This document shows positions 46,169 to 55,995 of a DNA stretch of 64,000 nucleotides, piece by piece (within the stretch, counting starts at the first letter, position 1; every line of letters starts with the position of its first letter). Source of the DNA: Candidatus Rokuibacteriota bacterium (GTDB lineage Bacteria > Methylomirabilota > Methylomirabilia > Rokubacteriales > CSP1-6); contig QHSI01000098.1 of NCBI GenBank assembly GCA_003221515.1, positions 38,919-102,918 of the forward strand. The letters run 5' to 3'. The notes below the pieces were generated by a model. The model saw only the letters and a list, made by a program, of their open reading frames with translations. It had not been told where the DNA came from and made no database searches. Position numbers and translations under genes: made by a program.

Positions 46169-47071
46169 TCAGCGCCACCAGTTCGTCAGGGCTGCCGTCA
46201 TGGTGCGGCGAAGCACGAGGAAGATCGCGACCGGCGGCAGCGAGTAGATGATGGCGGCGGCCATCATGGCATTCCACGGCGGGTCGGCGTCGTCGAACAG
46301 CTGCGCCTGCATGACCGCGGCCGTCATGTGTCGTTCTGAGGAGAGCAGCGCAAACTGATAGAGGTAGTCGTTCCAGACGAGCACCAGCGCGTAGGTGGCG
46401 ACCACCGCGAGCGCCGGCGTCGTCAACGGGAGATACACCCGCCGATATACCTCCACGCTGGAGGCGCCGTCGACACGGGCAGCGTCGTCCAGTTCGATCG
46501 GGATCAGTCTCGCGTATTCGAGCAAGATCAGAATCGCCAACGGGCTGGCGAACGTCACCTGCGCCGCGATGACGGCCCAGGGGTTATTGGAGAGGCCGTA
46601 GTCGTGCATGATCCGATGAAACGGGAAGACCAGAAACGATGCGGGAATCGCGTAGGTGAGGAGCGAGGCGTTGCTGAGCACCGCGGCGCCGGTGCGAAGC
46701 CAGCCCTGGCCGAGGCGCATCCGGCCCACGGCGAAGCTTGCCAGCGAGGCGATCAGCACGGTGAGGAACATGGTCGTGAGACCGATGTAGAGGCTGTTGC
46801 CGAGCTGCCGCCAGAAATGCTCAAGATACCGGGCGTCCTGCGTCAGGACCACGCGGAAGCTGTCGAGCGACGGCTCCGGCGGCCAGAGGTTGCCGCTGAA
46901 CTCGACCTCGCCCTCCTCGGGATCGAGCGCGATCAGCAGCATGTTGTAGACGGGCGTCACCGACCAGATCAGCAGGGCGATGCCAAGCATCACCGCGCCC
47001 GCTTCGGTAAGAAGCCGTCGGAGCCGGACGCGCCAAGGCGCCCGCCGGCCGGACGTCATCGCGACGCTCAC
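46169..47071 (-). CDS. Carbohydrate-type ABC transporter permease (MalG/UgpE-like)
   Basis: IPIELDDAARVDGASSVEVYRRVYLPLTTPALA EAA-loop motif; GTG start overlaps the upstream stop. Confidence 0.88.
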   Translation of the reverse strand: MSVAMTSGRRAPWRVRLRRLLTEAGAVMLGIALLIWSVTPVYNMLLIALDPEEGEVEFSGNLWPPEPSLDSFRVVLTQDARYLEHFWRQLGNSLYIGLTTMFLTVLIASLASFAVGRMRLGQGWLRTGAAVLSNASLLTYAIPASFLVFPFHRIMHDYGLSNNPWAVIAAQVTFASPLAILILLEYARLIPIELDDAARVDGASSVEVYRRVYLPLTTPALAVVATYALVLVWNDYLYQFALLSSERHMTAAVMQAQLFDDADPPWNAMMAAAIIYSLPPVAIFLVLRRTMTAALTNWWR

Positions 47072-47985
47072 AGCTGCACGGTCCTCGTCTGGAGCCTGCG
47101 CATCAGCACGATCACGACCGGGACCAGCACGGGGAGCATCGACATCGCCGCCGCGACGCCGAGCGCCGGATTGGCGACGTCGAAGGCGTAGTGGAACCCG
47201 AGCGTCGCCAGCACGTCCGTGGCCCACACCGGCGCGCCGCCGGAGACGAAATACACGGTGGTGAACTCGCCCATCGTCCAGATCGTGGAGAGCAGCGTGC
47301 AGACGAGATAGAGGTTCGCCAGCAGCGGGAGGGTGACGTGGACGAAGCGGCGGGAGCCGCTCGCTCCGTCGACGGCGGCCGCGTCGGAGACGTCCTGGGG
47401 AATCGCCATCCGGCCGGCGAGGAAGATCACGGTCCAGAACGGCATCCATTTCCAGACGTAGGCGACGATGTTGGCTCCGAGCGCGAGCGACCGGTGATTG
47501 AACCAGATCGGGCCGTCGACGCCGAAGAGCACCGACAGCAGGCGGTCGACCAGACCCTCCTCGCCGCTCAGCATCCAGTGGAAGGAGATGCAGGCTTGAA
47601 CCGCCGGCAGCGTCCAGGGCACGACATAGACGACCAGCAGAGTCTTGATCCACCAGCGAGGGCGCATGAAGAAACCGGACAGCAGCAGCGCCAGGAACAT
47701 CTTCACGTTCACACCGATGCCGACGAAAAGCAGGGTGTTGACCACGCTCCGAAGGTAGCGGGGATCGTGGATCAAGTCGGCGTAGAGCGAGGGCGTGCTG
47801 CCCATCCAGAGCGCGTAGCCGATGGGATAGACGGCGAAGGCGACGAAGATTGCTGCGTAGGGGGCGACGAAGGCGATCGCCAGGATGCGATCCGACCCGT
47901 GCAGGCGGCGATGGCCGGGCGGCTGCCCCGGCCCGCTGACCGATACGGACGGGCCGGCTGCGAGAACCTGCTGCGCGCCGCTCAT
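47068..47985 (-). CDS. Carbohydrate-type ABC transporter permease (MalF/UgpA-like)
   Basis: IPQDVSDAAAVDGASGSRRFVHVTLPLLANLYLVCTLLSTIWTMGEFTTVYFVSGG. Confidence 0.88.
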   Translation of the reverse strand: MSGAQQVLAAGPSVSVSGPGQPPGHRRLHGSDRILAIAFVAPYAAIFVAFAVYPIGYALWMGSTPSLYADLIHDPRYLRSVVNTLLFVGIGVNVKMFLALLLSGFFMRPRWWIKTLLVVYVVPWTLPAVQACISFHWMLSGEEGLVDRLLSVLFGVDGPIWFNHRSLALGANIVAYVWKWMPFWTVIFLAGRMAIPQDVSDAAAVDGASGSRRFVHVTLPLLANLYLVCTLLSTIWTMGEFTTVYFVSGGAPVWATDVLATLGFHYAFDVANPALGVAAAMSMLPVLVPVVIVLMRRLQTRTVQL

Positions 47986-48050
47986 CTCCGCCTCCCGGTT
48001 CGCGGCAGTGGGCGGATCGTGCCGCGCGCCCCACATACAGCGGGTGCAAC

Positions 48051-48133
48051 GGACCTGTCAAGGAGTTCAGCTCTCTCAAGATTTCAGCGCTGCGGACTAG
48101 CGGACCTGACAGGTCGGTCGACTTGACAAGTCC
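48051..48133. promoter_or_regulatory. Cluster of three related palindromic sites (consensus ~RCYTGACARGTC) between divergent ABC operons
   Basis: 48051-48063 GGACCTGTCAAGG (reverse complement CCTTGACAGGTCC); 48102-48115 GGACCTGACAGGTC; 48120-48133 GACTTGACAAGTCC. Confidence 0.65.
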
Positions 48134-48225
48134 ACGGCCGCCAGAGTAGAAAATCGCAACTGTTCCGTCGGCAAGGCTCTCGATGCGAACGGCACGACGC
48201 GCGGGACACACAGGGAGGAGCGGTC

Positions 48226-49614
48226 ATGGCTCACCTCACGAGGCGCTCGGTGCTCCGCGGATCCTTGGCACTGGCGGCTGCAGGAACCGGAACGCTCTCG
48301 GCACCGCACATCGCCAAGGCCGCGGCGACCACCGCGACCGTGTGGTTCGCGCAAGGGTTCGTTCAGGACGAGGACGTGGCGTTGCGCAAGGCCGTCGCCG
48401 ACTACGAGAAGCAGAGCGGCAACAAGATCGAACTGAGTATCATTCCCTTCGCGCCGGAACGGCAGAAGATCATCTCGGCGCTCACCAGCGGCGTCGTCCC
48501 TGACCTGTTCGATTCCAACCCGGCGGAAATTGTTCAATTGTACGGCTGGCAGGACCGTTGGGTCGACGTCAGCGACGTCGTGGAAACCCAGCGGAGCCAG
48601 TTCAGCGAAACCGCGCTCTTGGCGGCTCAGGCCTACAACAACGTCACGAAGAAGCGCGCCACGTACGGCGTGCCGCTCAGGGCCGCCGTGGTCCCCTGCC
48701 ATATCTGGAAGTCTTTGGTCGAGAAGGCGGGAATGAAAATCGAGGACATCCCGAAGACCTGGGACGCCTATTTCGACTTCTTCAAGAAGGTGCAGGACAA
48801 CCTGCGCAAGCTGGGCGAGCGCAAGGTGTATGGCCTGGGCTTCCAGGTGACGGCTAACGGGGTCGACCCCTACAATCTCTTCATGGCGTTCCTCGTCGCT
48901 CATGGCGGTCAAGACATCGTCACGAAGGACGGCAAGCTGCACCTCGACGACCCCAAGGTGAAAGCGGCGGCGATCAAGTCGGCGGCCTACCTGGGCGGCG
49001 CCTACCGGGACGGGTACGTGCCACCCAGCGCGATCAACTGGAACGACGCGGACGACAACAATGCGTTTCACGCGAAGCTCATGGTGATGGACGTCGACGG
49101 AACCCTGTCGACGGAGGTCGCGATCAAGGAAAAGCATCCGGAGTGGTACTTCAACGAGATTGTGACTCATGGCACTCCCGGCTATCCGAATGACAATGCC
49201 GGCAAGCCGGTGCCGGCCATCGTCGGGTTCACGAACGGACTGATCCCGAAAGGCGCCAAGAACGTCACGGTGGCCAAGGAATTCCTCAAGTACTTCATCC
49301 AGCCCAAGGTCATCGGCGAGTTCGTCGAACTCGGTCTGGGGCGCTGGCTGCCCGTGATGCCGGCGCTCGCCAAGAGCCCGTTCTGGCAGAACCCGAAGGA
49401 TCCGCATCTCAAGGGATATATTCAGCAGGGCCTCCTCGACTCGACGCGGCCCGACTACTACGTGTTCAACCTGGCGATGGCGGAAGTGCGCTCCCAGCAC
49501 GTCTGGAGCATGGCAATGATCGACGTGGCGAAGGATGGGGCCAAGCCGGAGGCGGCGATCGACAAAGCGTTCAAGCGGATCCAGGAGATCTTCGCGAAGT
49601 ACCCGATGGCGTGA
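48226..49614 (+). CDS. Extracellular solute-binding protein, Tat-type signal
   Basis: MAHLTRRSVLRGSLALAAAGTGTLSAPHIAKA; SBP family 1-like GVVPDLFDSNPAEIVQLYGWQDRWVDVSDVV. Confidence 0.87.
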   Translation: MAHLTRRSVLRGSLALAAAGTGTLSAPHIAKAAATTATVWFAQGFVQDEDVALRKAVADYEKQSGNKIELSIIPFAPERQKIISALTSGVVPDLFDSNPAEIVQLYGWQDRWVDVSDVVETQRSQFSETALLAAQAYNNVTKKRATYGVPLRAAVVPCHIWKSLVEKAGMKIEDIPKTWDAYFDFFKKVQDNLRKLGERKVYGLGFQVTANGVDPYNLFMAFLVAHGGQDIVTKDGKLHLDDPKVKAAAIKSAAYLGGAYRDGYVPPSAINWNDADDNNAFHAKLMVMDVDGTLSTEVAIKEKHPEWYFNEIVTHGTPGYPNDNAGKPVPAIVGFTNGLIPKGAKNVTVAKEFLKYFIQPKVIGEFVELGLGRWLPVMPALAKSPFWQNPKDPHLKGYIQQGLLDSTRPDYYVFNLAMAEVRSQHVWSMAMIDVAKDGAKPEAAIDKAFKRIQEIFAKYPMA

Positions 49615-49631
49615 GACTGGGAGACGAATGA

Positions 49632-50549
49632 ATGATGGACACCGCCTCGGTCGTCGAGATCGGCCGTACGGAGCGAGGGCGCGCAACACTTTGGCGCTTT
49701 CTTCGCGGCAATCTCAAGGGGACCGAGTACACGTGGGCGCTCGCCTTCGTCATCCCCTACGTCGCGGTGTTCGTGACCTTCGTCGCGTATCCGGTTGTCT
49801 ACGGGTTGTGGATGGGCAGCGAGCCCAGTCTGTACCGGGAGCTCTTCGCCGACCCGATCTACCAGCAGACGGTGGTGAATACCGTTCTCTACTTGGCGCT
49901 GGGCGTGAACGTGAAGATGTTCCTCGCCCTGTTGCTCTCCGGCTTCTTCATGCGCCCGGGCTGGTGGATGAAGACGCTGCTCCTGATCTTCGTCCTGCCC
50001 TGGGCGGTGCCGCAGGTCTCGACGTTCATTTCGATTCACTGGATGCTGAACGGCGAGTGGGGCTTCCTCAACAACGTGCTCTACACGCTCTTCCACATCG
50101 AAGGGGCGCACTGGCTCAACGACCGCTGGACGGCTCTCGGCGCGGTCATCGTCTCGCACATCTGGAAATGGACGCCCTTCTGGACGCTGATCCTGCTCGC
50201 CGGCCGCATGGCGATCCCTCTCGAGATCCGTGACACCGCCAGGGTGGACGGCGCGACCGGAGTCCGCGGGTTCGTCCACATCACGTTCCCGCTGCTCGCC
50301 AACCTGTACCTTATCTGCACGTTGCTGTCGACGATCTTCCTGCTCGGCGACTTCAACACGGTGTACTTCGTGTCTGGCGGCGGCCCTGCGAACTCGACGC
50401 ACGTGCTCGGCACGCTCGGCATCCGCAACGCCTTCGACATCGCTCAGCCGCGCCTGGGCGTGGCGGCGGTGATGTCGGCGTTGCCGATGGTGATCCCGCT
50501 CGTGATCGTGCTGATGCGCAAGCTGCGCACCACGGAGGTGCAGCTATGA
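49632..50549 (+). CDS. Carbohydrate-type ABC transporter permease (MalF/UgpA-like), paralogue of 47068-47985
   Basis: IPLEIRDTARVDGATGVRGFVHITFPLLANLYLICTLLSTIFLLGDFNTVYFVSGGGP. Confidence 0.9.
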   Translation: MMDTASVVEIGRTERGRATLWRFLRGNLKGTEYTWALAFVIPYVAVFVTFVAYPVVYGLWMGSEPSLYRELFADPIYQQTVVNTVLYLALGVNVKMFLALLLSGFFMRPGWWMKTLLLIFVLPWAVPQVSTFISIHWMLNGEWGFLNNVLYTLFHIEGAHWLNDRWTALGAVIVSHIWKWTPFWTLILLAGRMAIPLEIRDTARVDGATGVRGFVHITFPLLANLYLICTLLSTIFLLGDFNTVYFVSGGGPANSTHVLGTLGIRNAFDIAQPRLGVAAVMSALPMVIPLVIVLMRKLRTTEVQL

Positions 50550-51454
50550 GCACGATCGCGAAACATGCCACACTTGCTTCAGCCCCGGCGGTGTCGCGGG
50601 CGCTCCGGGCCGTCCGGTACCGGCGATATCTGAGCAATGCGGGCGTGGCGGCGCTGTCGGTGATCCTCGTGGTGTGGACGATCACGCCGATCTACAACAT
50701 GGTGCTGATCGCGCTCGAACCCGAGGGCGACGTGTTCACCGACCACATCTGGCCGAGGGTTGCGTCGGTCGAGAGCTTCTGGGGCGTGCTGACCCAGGGC
50801 CACTGGTATCTGGAGCATTTCTGGCGTCAGTTCGCCAACAGCATCTACATGGGCGCGATGACCACGATCCTGACGCTGGCGATCGCCTCGCTGACCAGCT
50901 TTTCGATCGGTCGGATGCGGATCCGCCACGGCTGGCTGGTGAGCAACGCCGCGCTGCTGACCTACGTGATCCCTGCGTCCTTCCTCGCGATCCCGTTCTA
51001 CCGGATCATGCAGAACTACGGGATGGCGAACAATCTCTGGTCGGTGATCGCCGCCCTGGTGGCGTTTGCGACCCCGTACGCGATTTTCGTCTTCCAGGAG
51101 TACGGCCGAAGCATTCCGATCGAAGTCGACGAGTCGGCGCGCATCGATGGCGCCTCGCCGCTGCAGATCTACCTGCGGATCTATCTGCCGCTCATGTCGC
51201 CGGCCCTCGTCGCGATCGGCACGTACGCAATGCTTCTCGCGTGGAACGAATACCTTTACCAGTTCCTGCTCCTATCGTCGAAGTCGAGCATGACCGTGCC
51301 GGTGGCGCTCGCGCAATTCCTCAGCAGCGATCAGTCGCCATGGAACTACATGATGGCGACCGCGATCATCTACGCGCTGCCGCCGGTCGCGATTTACTAT
51401 GCGTTCCGTCGCCGCATGACCGCCGGCCTGACGATGGGCGGGGTCAAGGGCTGA
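50546..51454 (+). CDS. Carbohydrate-type ABC transporter permease (MalG/UgpE-like), paralogue of 46169-47071
   Basis: IPIEVDESARIDGASPLQIYLRIYLPLMSPALVAIGTYAMLLAWNEYLYQFLLLSS. Confidence 0.9.
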   Translation: MSTIAKHATLASAPAVSRALRAVRYRRYLSNAGVAALSVILVVWTITPIYNMVLIALEPEGDVFTDHIWPRVASVESFWGVLTQGHWYLEHFWRQFANSIYMGAMTTILTLAIASLTSFSIGRMRIRHGWLVSNAALLTYVIPASFLAIPFYRIMQNYGMANNLWSVIAALVAFATPYAIFVFQEYGRSIPIEVDESARIDGASPLQIYLRIYLPLMSPALVAIGTYAMLLAWNEYLYQFLLLSSKSSMTVPVALAQFLSSDQSPWNYMMATAIIYALPPVAIYYAFRRRMTAGLTMGGVKG

Positions 51455-51982
51455 TCTTCGGGAGTCGCCCGCGCCGCGATCGTCGACCGTGATCCTCGCG
51501 CCATGCGCCCGCGCCGATGTTGCGGCCCTTCGCGCGGAAGACGATGAGGTTGGGGTTCACCGTGCAGACGGCGAAGAACGGGGCCCAGGCCCTGCCCAAG
51601 ATTCGCGGGGGCTCGCATGGAGCGGAGCTGGCCGGTCTCCTGAAGCGCCGGATCTTCTGACGGGCGATGCGTTGGGCCCCCTGAGCCCCGCGTCCACGTG
51701 ATGCCGAAGCTGAGCCACCCATTGATCTCGCGCTGGCCCGTGCCGGACGATCCGACAGGCGTGTTCGGCGCCGTCCGCAGCGGCCATCCCCGAGGGGGCG
51801 CTCGGGCAGATCCGCACGACGACGCCAACCCTGCGTGCGCGCCTCGACGAGATCGAGGCCAACCTCGCCGACAGACGCGCCTCGCTGGTGGAGGCCTATG
51901 GACGCTGGACGCGGGCTCTCGACGAGTGTTCGGTGTGTGAAGGGCGGTTGACTCTGTGACCACCGGTGACTACCATCGCTGT

Positions 51983-52285
51983 ATGAAGTCCGTCGGCGTG
52001 AAGCAGCTCAAAGCCCGCCTCTCGGAGTATATCCGACTGGTCAGGACCGGCGAAACCGTACTGATCACGGACCGCGACGAAGTTGTTGCAGAGTTGCGCC
52101 CCGCGCACCGGCACGGACGCGCTGGGCTGTCTGTCGAGGAACGACTGCAGGCCCTGGCCGACAAGGGGGAACTCGCCCGCCCGAGCCTGCCTAAGGGCGA
52201 CTGGACCTGGACGGTCAAGGGGCTCGGGCTGCCCCCGGGTACAGCGGCCCGATTGCTCGACGAGGTTCGTGGCGATCGGCACTGA
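51983..52285 (+). CDS. Phd/YefM-type antitoxin
   Basis: MKSVGVKQLKARLSEYIRLVRTGETVLITDRDEVVAELRP. Confidence 0.85.
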   Translation: MKSVGVKQLKARLSEYIRLVRTGETVLITDRDEVVAELRPAHRHGRAGLSVEERLQALADKGELARPSLPKGDWTWTVKGLGLPPGTAARLLDEVRGDRH

Positions 52286-52718
52286 CCCGGTTCCCGGCAC
52301 ACTGCTGTATCTCGACACGTCGGCGGTGCTTCGGGCAACACTCGAAAGCGGAACCGCGCCGGAAATCGAGCAGCGGATTCGATCGGCGCGCGTCCTCGTG
52401 TCGTCGCGTCTGTCCCTGGTGGAGTCGTGCCGCGTGCTCATCAGGCTGCGCGCGCTCGGTGTCGCGCAAGAGGACCGGCTCGCCGACGCCGAGAGAGATA
52501 TCGCCGCGGTCTGGGCTCGGTGCGAGTTGTGGGAGATCACTCGGCGCGTCTGTGAGATGGCATGTGACGTCGCCCACGGCCGAGTGTTGCGTGCCCTGGA
52601 CGCTATCCACCTCGCCACCTTTGTGCTCGCCCGACGCGAACTCGAGGGACTCGAGCTGGTGACGGGCGACGAGCGCCTCCTGGCCGCAGTGGCGGGACAC
52701 GGTGATGCCGGCCCATAG
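52269..52718 (+). CDS. PIN-domain toxin (VapC-like)
   Basis: LLYLDTSAVLRATL..HGRVLRALDAIHLATFVLARRELEGLELVTGDERLLAAV. Confidence 0.85.
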   Translation: MAIGTDPVPGTLLYLDTSAVLRATLESGTAPEIEQRIRSARVLVSSRLSLVESCRVLIRLRALGVAQEDRLADAERDIAAVWARCELWEITRRVCEMACDVAHGRVLRALDAIHLATFVLARRELEGLELVTGDERLLAAVAGHGDAGP

Positions 52719-52734
52719 CATCCCGTCGCCCTGC

Positions 52735-52860
52735 TGCGGGCGAATTACGAGATCGATGTCCGCCATATCCTGCCGTCGATTCACCTGCCGACCCTGATCC
52801 TCCATCGGGTCGGCGACAACCTGATTCCAATCGAGGCCGGCCGGTATCACTCACGCCGCG
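52735..52860 (+). pseudogene. Fragment of an alpha/beta-hydrolase (often fused to adenylate/guanylate cyclase)
   Basis: LLRANYEIDVRHILPSIHLPTLILHRVGDNLIPIEAGRYHSR, then homology lost. Confidence 0.5.
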
Positions 52861-53196
52861 CAACAGCGTGCAACTGGCCGCCACTTCGCGCGACGTGGAC
52901 TGCTTGATCTCGGGAGGGTTGCTCGTCGGGATCACTGCAGGAAGGGCGGGCGCCATGTGAGCCCGTCTAGCGTGCGCCCGGGCGTGGCGAAGCGATAGAG
53001 TTGCCTCAGGCCGCCCATCGGGTTGGCGATCGCCACAATCTCCGGAAATCGGACGAACAGCGACGCCCCTTTTCTAGCCGGGTCCGACCTCTCTTCTGGT
53101 TCGGTTCTTACCGCCCAGACGGTCCTCCCGAGGACACTGGCGAGTCAATTTCCGGTTATAAGCTCCCGATTTTACCGTCGCTCTTCGATCACGACG

Positions 53197-53934
53197 ATGG
53201 TGTTGGTATTCCGCTTGCTCACCTCCATCTGCATGGCGAAGGAGGCGTCTGGACGGGACCTCAGAACGGCCTGGAAACTGGTCGTCGCGAGCTCGGACCT
53301 CTCCCTGCGGCGGCGGCTCGCCTTCGGCCTGCGGCACACCTACGGCATCGCCTCGGTCCATCAGGCGAAAGAGAGACCCGAGCTGGAGCGCCGTCTCCTC
53401 GAACACCGAATTTCGATTGTTCTCCTGGCGCTGCCTTTGCGGGGATTCGTCGAGCTCGAAGCGCTCAGAACGATTCGGGAGCTTGCTCCGGAGAGTCGAA
53501 CGATCGTCATGGCCGAAGCCCCGGCGGAGGCGGCCGCCGTCGACGTGCTGAAGCTGGGCGCGCGGGGCTACTGCGCGCTCACGACGGAGCTCGCTGTCAT
53601 CGGCAAGGCGATCGAGCTCGTCCAACAGGGGGAAATCTGGGTCGCGCGCAACGTCATGTCTCAACTTGTCGACGAGCTGACGGAGCAGCACACCGCTCGA
53701 AGCGCAAAGCGTGACGCCGAGCTCCAGCTCCTCACACCGCGCGAGCAGCAGATCAGCGAGCTGATCGCCGTCGGCGTGAGCAACAAGGAAGTCGCAGACA
53801 AGCTGTCCATCGCCGAGCGGACGGTGAAAGCGCACCTGACCCACATCTTCCGCAAACTCGGTGTCTCCTCGCGCCTGCAGCTCGCCCTCCACGCCCTGCG
53901 TCCAAGCCCGGCGGCTACGACCGAAGTCCGATAG
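53197..53934 (+). CDS. LuxR/NarL-type regulator with degenerate receiver
   Basis: HTH LTPREQQISELIAVGVSNKEVADKLSIAERTVKAHLTHIFRKLGVSSRLQLALHA; receiver reads IVLLALPLRGF where the phosphoacceptor Asp is expected. Confidence 0.85.
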   Translation: MVLVFRLLTSICMAKEASGRDLRTAWKLVVASSDLSLRRRLAFGLRHTYGIASVHQAKERPELERRLLEHRISIVLLALPLRGFVELEALRTIRELAPESRTIVMAEAPAEAAAVDVLKLGARGYCALTTELAVIGKAIELVQQGEIWVARNVMSQLVDELTEQHTARSAKRDAELQLLTPREQQISELIAVGVSNKEVADKLSIAERTVKAHLTHIFRKLGVSSRLQLALHALRPSPAATTEVR

Positions 53935-54018
53935 ACCGAAGTCCAATAGATCGCACCCCACCAGTTGCGGCTAACTGGGAGTCCGCACCTTCACATCGGG
54001 GCGGAGGAGCAGGGAGCC

Positions 54019-54603
54019 ATGGGGCGTCTGACCACTGTAGTCGTCGGGAGCGCGCGGCAGCGTGCCCTCGGCCGAAGCCTCCTGGCTTCGCCCGACGGCG
54101 GCTCGATCGTGGGCGAGGCACGTACCGTCGTCGAGGCCCTCGAGCTGACTGCCAGTCGTCAGCCCTCCGTCCTGCTCCTCGGGAGTCTCCAAGGTCGCGC
54201 GACCCCGCCGCTCGCGTTGTCGCTGTTCCGCAGTCGGAGCCCACGCACGCGGATCATTCTGTTCACGCCGGGCTCGATCTCCGACGCGGCGATGCTCGCC
54301 GCAATCGAGAGCGGGGCCCGTGGCTGGTTGGATGAAACAGTCGCTCCTCGGGTCCTCGGCAAGGCCGTTCGCGCGGTCGCTCGAGGCGAAGCCTGGGTCC
54401 CGCGGAGGTTAGCGCCCCAGATCCTTCAGCGCCTCGCCGCCGTCGATGCAGTGGCCCCGAAGTCGGTTCAGCCTTTCGCTCCGCGAGCAGAGGCGGTGCG
54501 ACCCGTCGCACTTCCCCTGGCGCAGCGGCCGGGCCTCGTCGCTCGGCCCACTTCCACGACGTGCCGGGAACCCGGGGCACGAGACTCGAAGGAATACCTG
54601 TGA
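54019..54603 (+). CDS. Receiver-like protein without HTH or phosphoacceptor Asp
   Basis: MGRLTTVVVGSARQRALGRSLLA..PSVLLLGSLQG..GARGWLDETVAPRVLGKAVRAVARGEAWVPRRL. Confidence 0.65.
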   Translation: MGRLTTVVVGSARQRALGRSLLASPDGGSIVGEARTVVEALELTASRQPSVLLLGSLQGRATPPLALSLFRSRSPRTRIILFTPGSISDAAMLAAIESGARGWLDETVAPRVLGKAVRAVARGEAWVPRRLAPQILQRLAAVDAVAPKSVQPFAPRAEAVRPVALPLAQRPGLVARPTSTTCREPGARDSKEYL

Positions 54604-54638
54604 TCGAACGCGCAGACTCTGCGCAAAGAGGGAGCAAG

Positions 54639-55907
54639 ATGAGAAGGACCTGGCTCATGGTGTCTGCACTGGCGTTGGTTCTCTGTGCGACCTCCGGCGT
54701 CGCCTTCGCCACACACTCGCCGGCCGCGCAACGAGAGGCCGTCGTCGAATACGACCACGCGCAGTATGCGCTCTTCCTCCCCTACCGCTGGAACGGGGAT
54801 TTGGTCGTCTACGCCCACGGCTTCGTCGATCCCGCGGCGCCGGTCGCATTGCCGGATGTCGCGCCGATCGACGTCGCGCCGTGGGTCGTGGAGCTCCGGG
54901 AGCGCCTGCTGCAGGCGGGATACGCGGTCGCCTATTCGAGCTATTCCGAAAATGGCTGGGCGGTGGACGACGGCGCGCAGCGGACGCGGCTCCTGCGGCC
55001 GCTCTTCTCCTGGTACTTCGCCAAGCCCGACCGGACCTACGTCATCGGCCGGTCGCTCGGCGCGCTGACCACGATGCTGCTCGTCGAGAAGTACGCGATC
55101 GAGTCCAGCTTCAGCATCTCGCTCCTCGGAATCTCGCTGAGCGGAAGCAGCGACCGCGCGATCGACGGCGCCCTCGCGCTGTGCGGGCCCGTGGGCGGAG
55201 GGCGCAAGCAAACGGACTACGTCGCCCACACGCGCGTCCTCTTCGACTTCTTCTACCCGATTGGCGTCGACGGGAAACCGGTCATCCCGGGAGACGTCCT
55301 GCACGTCCCGGCGGGGCTGGACTACTCGAGCACGAGCCCACAGGTTCAATCCATCGTTGGAGCGATCCTGGCGAACCCGCAGGCGGCGGTAGCCCTGGCC
55401 TCGGTCGATCAGGTCGAGCTGCCGTGGACGAGCTTCCCCGAGCTGATCAACACGATCGTCCGGGTGCTCGGCTACAACATCCTGGGGACGAATGATCTGC
55501 TGGCGCGAACGGGCGGCACCTCACCCTTCGAGAACCGGAGCACCGCCTACACGGGGCTCGGAGCCTACGACGCCGTGGTCAACGCCAGCGTCGACCGGTT
55601 CGCGGGAAGCACGCAAGCCTTCAACTACCTCAAGGCGTACTACCAGCCTACGGGGAACCTGAAGGCCAACGTCCTGACCCTGCACACGACGCTGGACCCG
55701 GACGTGCCGTTCACCCATGAACAGGCGCTGAAGGACATCGTCGTCAAGTACACGAAGGATTCGACTCCGAACAAGCTCGCGCAGCAGCACTACAACCGAT
55801 ACGGCCACTGCAACTTCACCCCGGCCGAGACGGTCGACGCCTTCGTCCGGCTCGTTAACTGGGTCGAGCGCGGCGTGAAGCCCGTAAACGGCGCCCTGGC
55901 GCCGTAA
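54639..55907 (+). CDS. Secreted alpha/beta-hydrolase-fold protein
   Basis: Signal peptide MRRTWLMVSALALVLCATSGVAFA; LVVYAHGFVDP; nucleophile elbow VIGRSLGALTTML. Confidence 0.75.
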   Translation: MRRTWLMVSALALVLCATSGVAFATHSPAAQREAVVEYDHAQYALFLPYRWNGDLVVYAHGFVDPAAPVALPDVAPIDVAPWVVELRERLLQAGYAVAYSSYSENGWAVDDGAQRTRLLRPLFSWYFAKPDRTYVIGRSLGALTTMLLVEKYAIESSFSISLLGISLSGSSDRAIDGALALCGPVGGGRKQTDYVAHTRVLFDFFYPIGVDGKPVIPGDVLHVPAGLDYSSTSPQVQSIVGAILANPQAAVALASVDQVELPWTSFPELINTIVRVLGYNILGTNDLLARTGGTSPFENRSTAYTGLGAYDAVVNASVDRFAGSTQAFNYLKAYYQPTGNLKANVLTLHTTLDPDVPFTHEQALKDIVVKYTKDSTPNKLAQQHYNRYGHCNFTPAETVDAFVRLVNWVERGVKPVNGALAP

Positions 55908-55995
55908 GGCCCCGCACGTCAATGCCCGAGTCGATCAATATCGCCCGCGAAAGCCAGAGCGCTCGCTTCGAGCACTCAGAGGGAGAACAATACAC

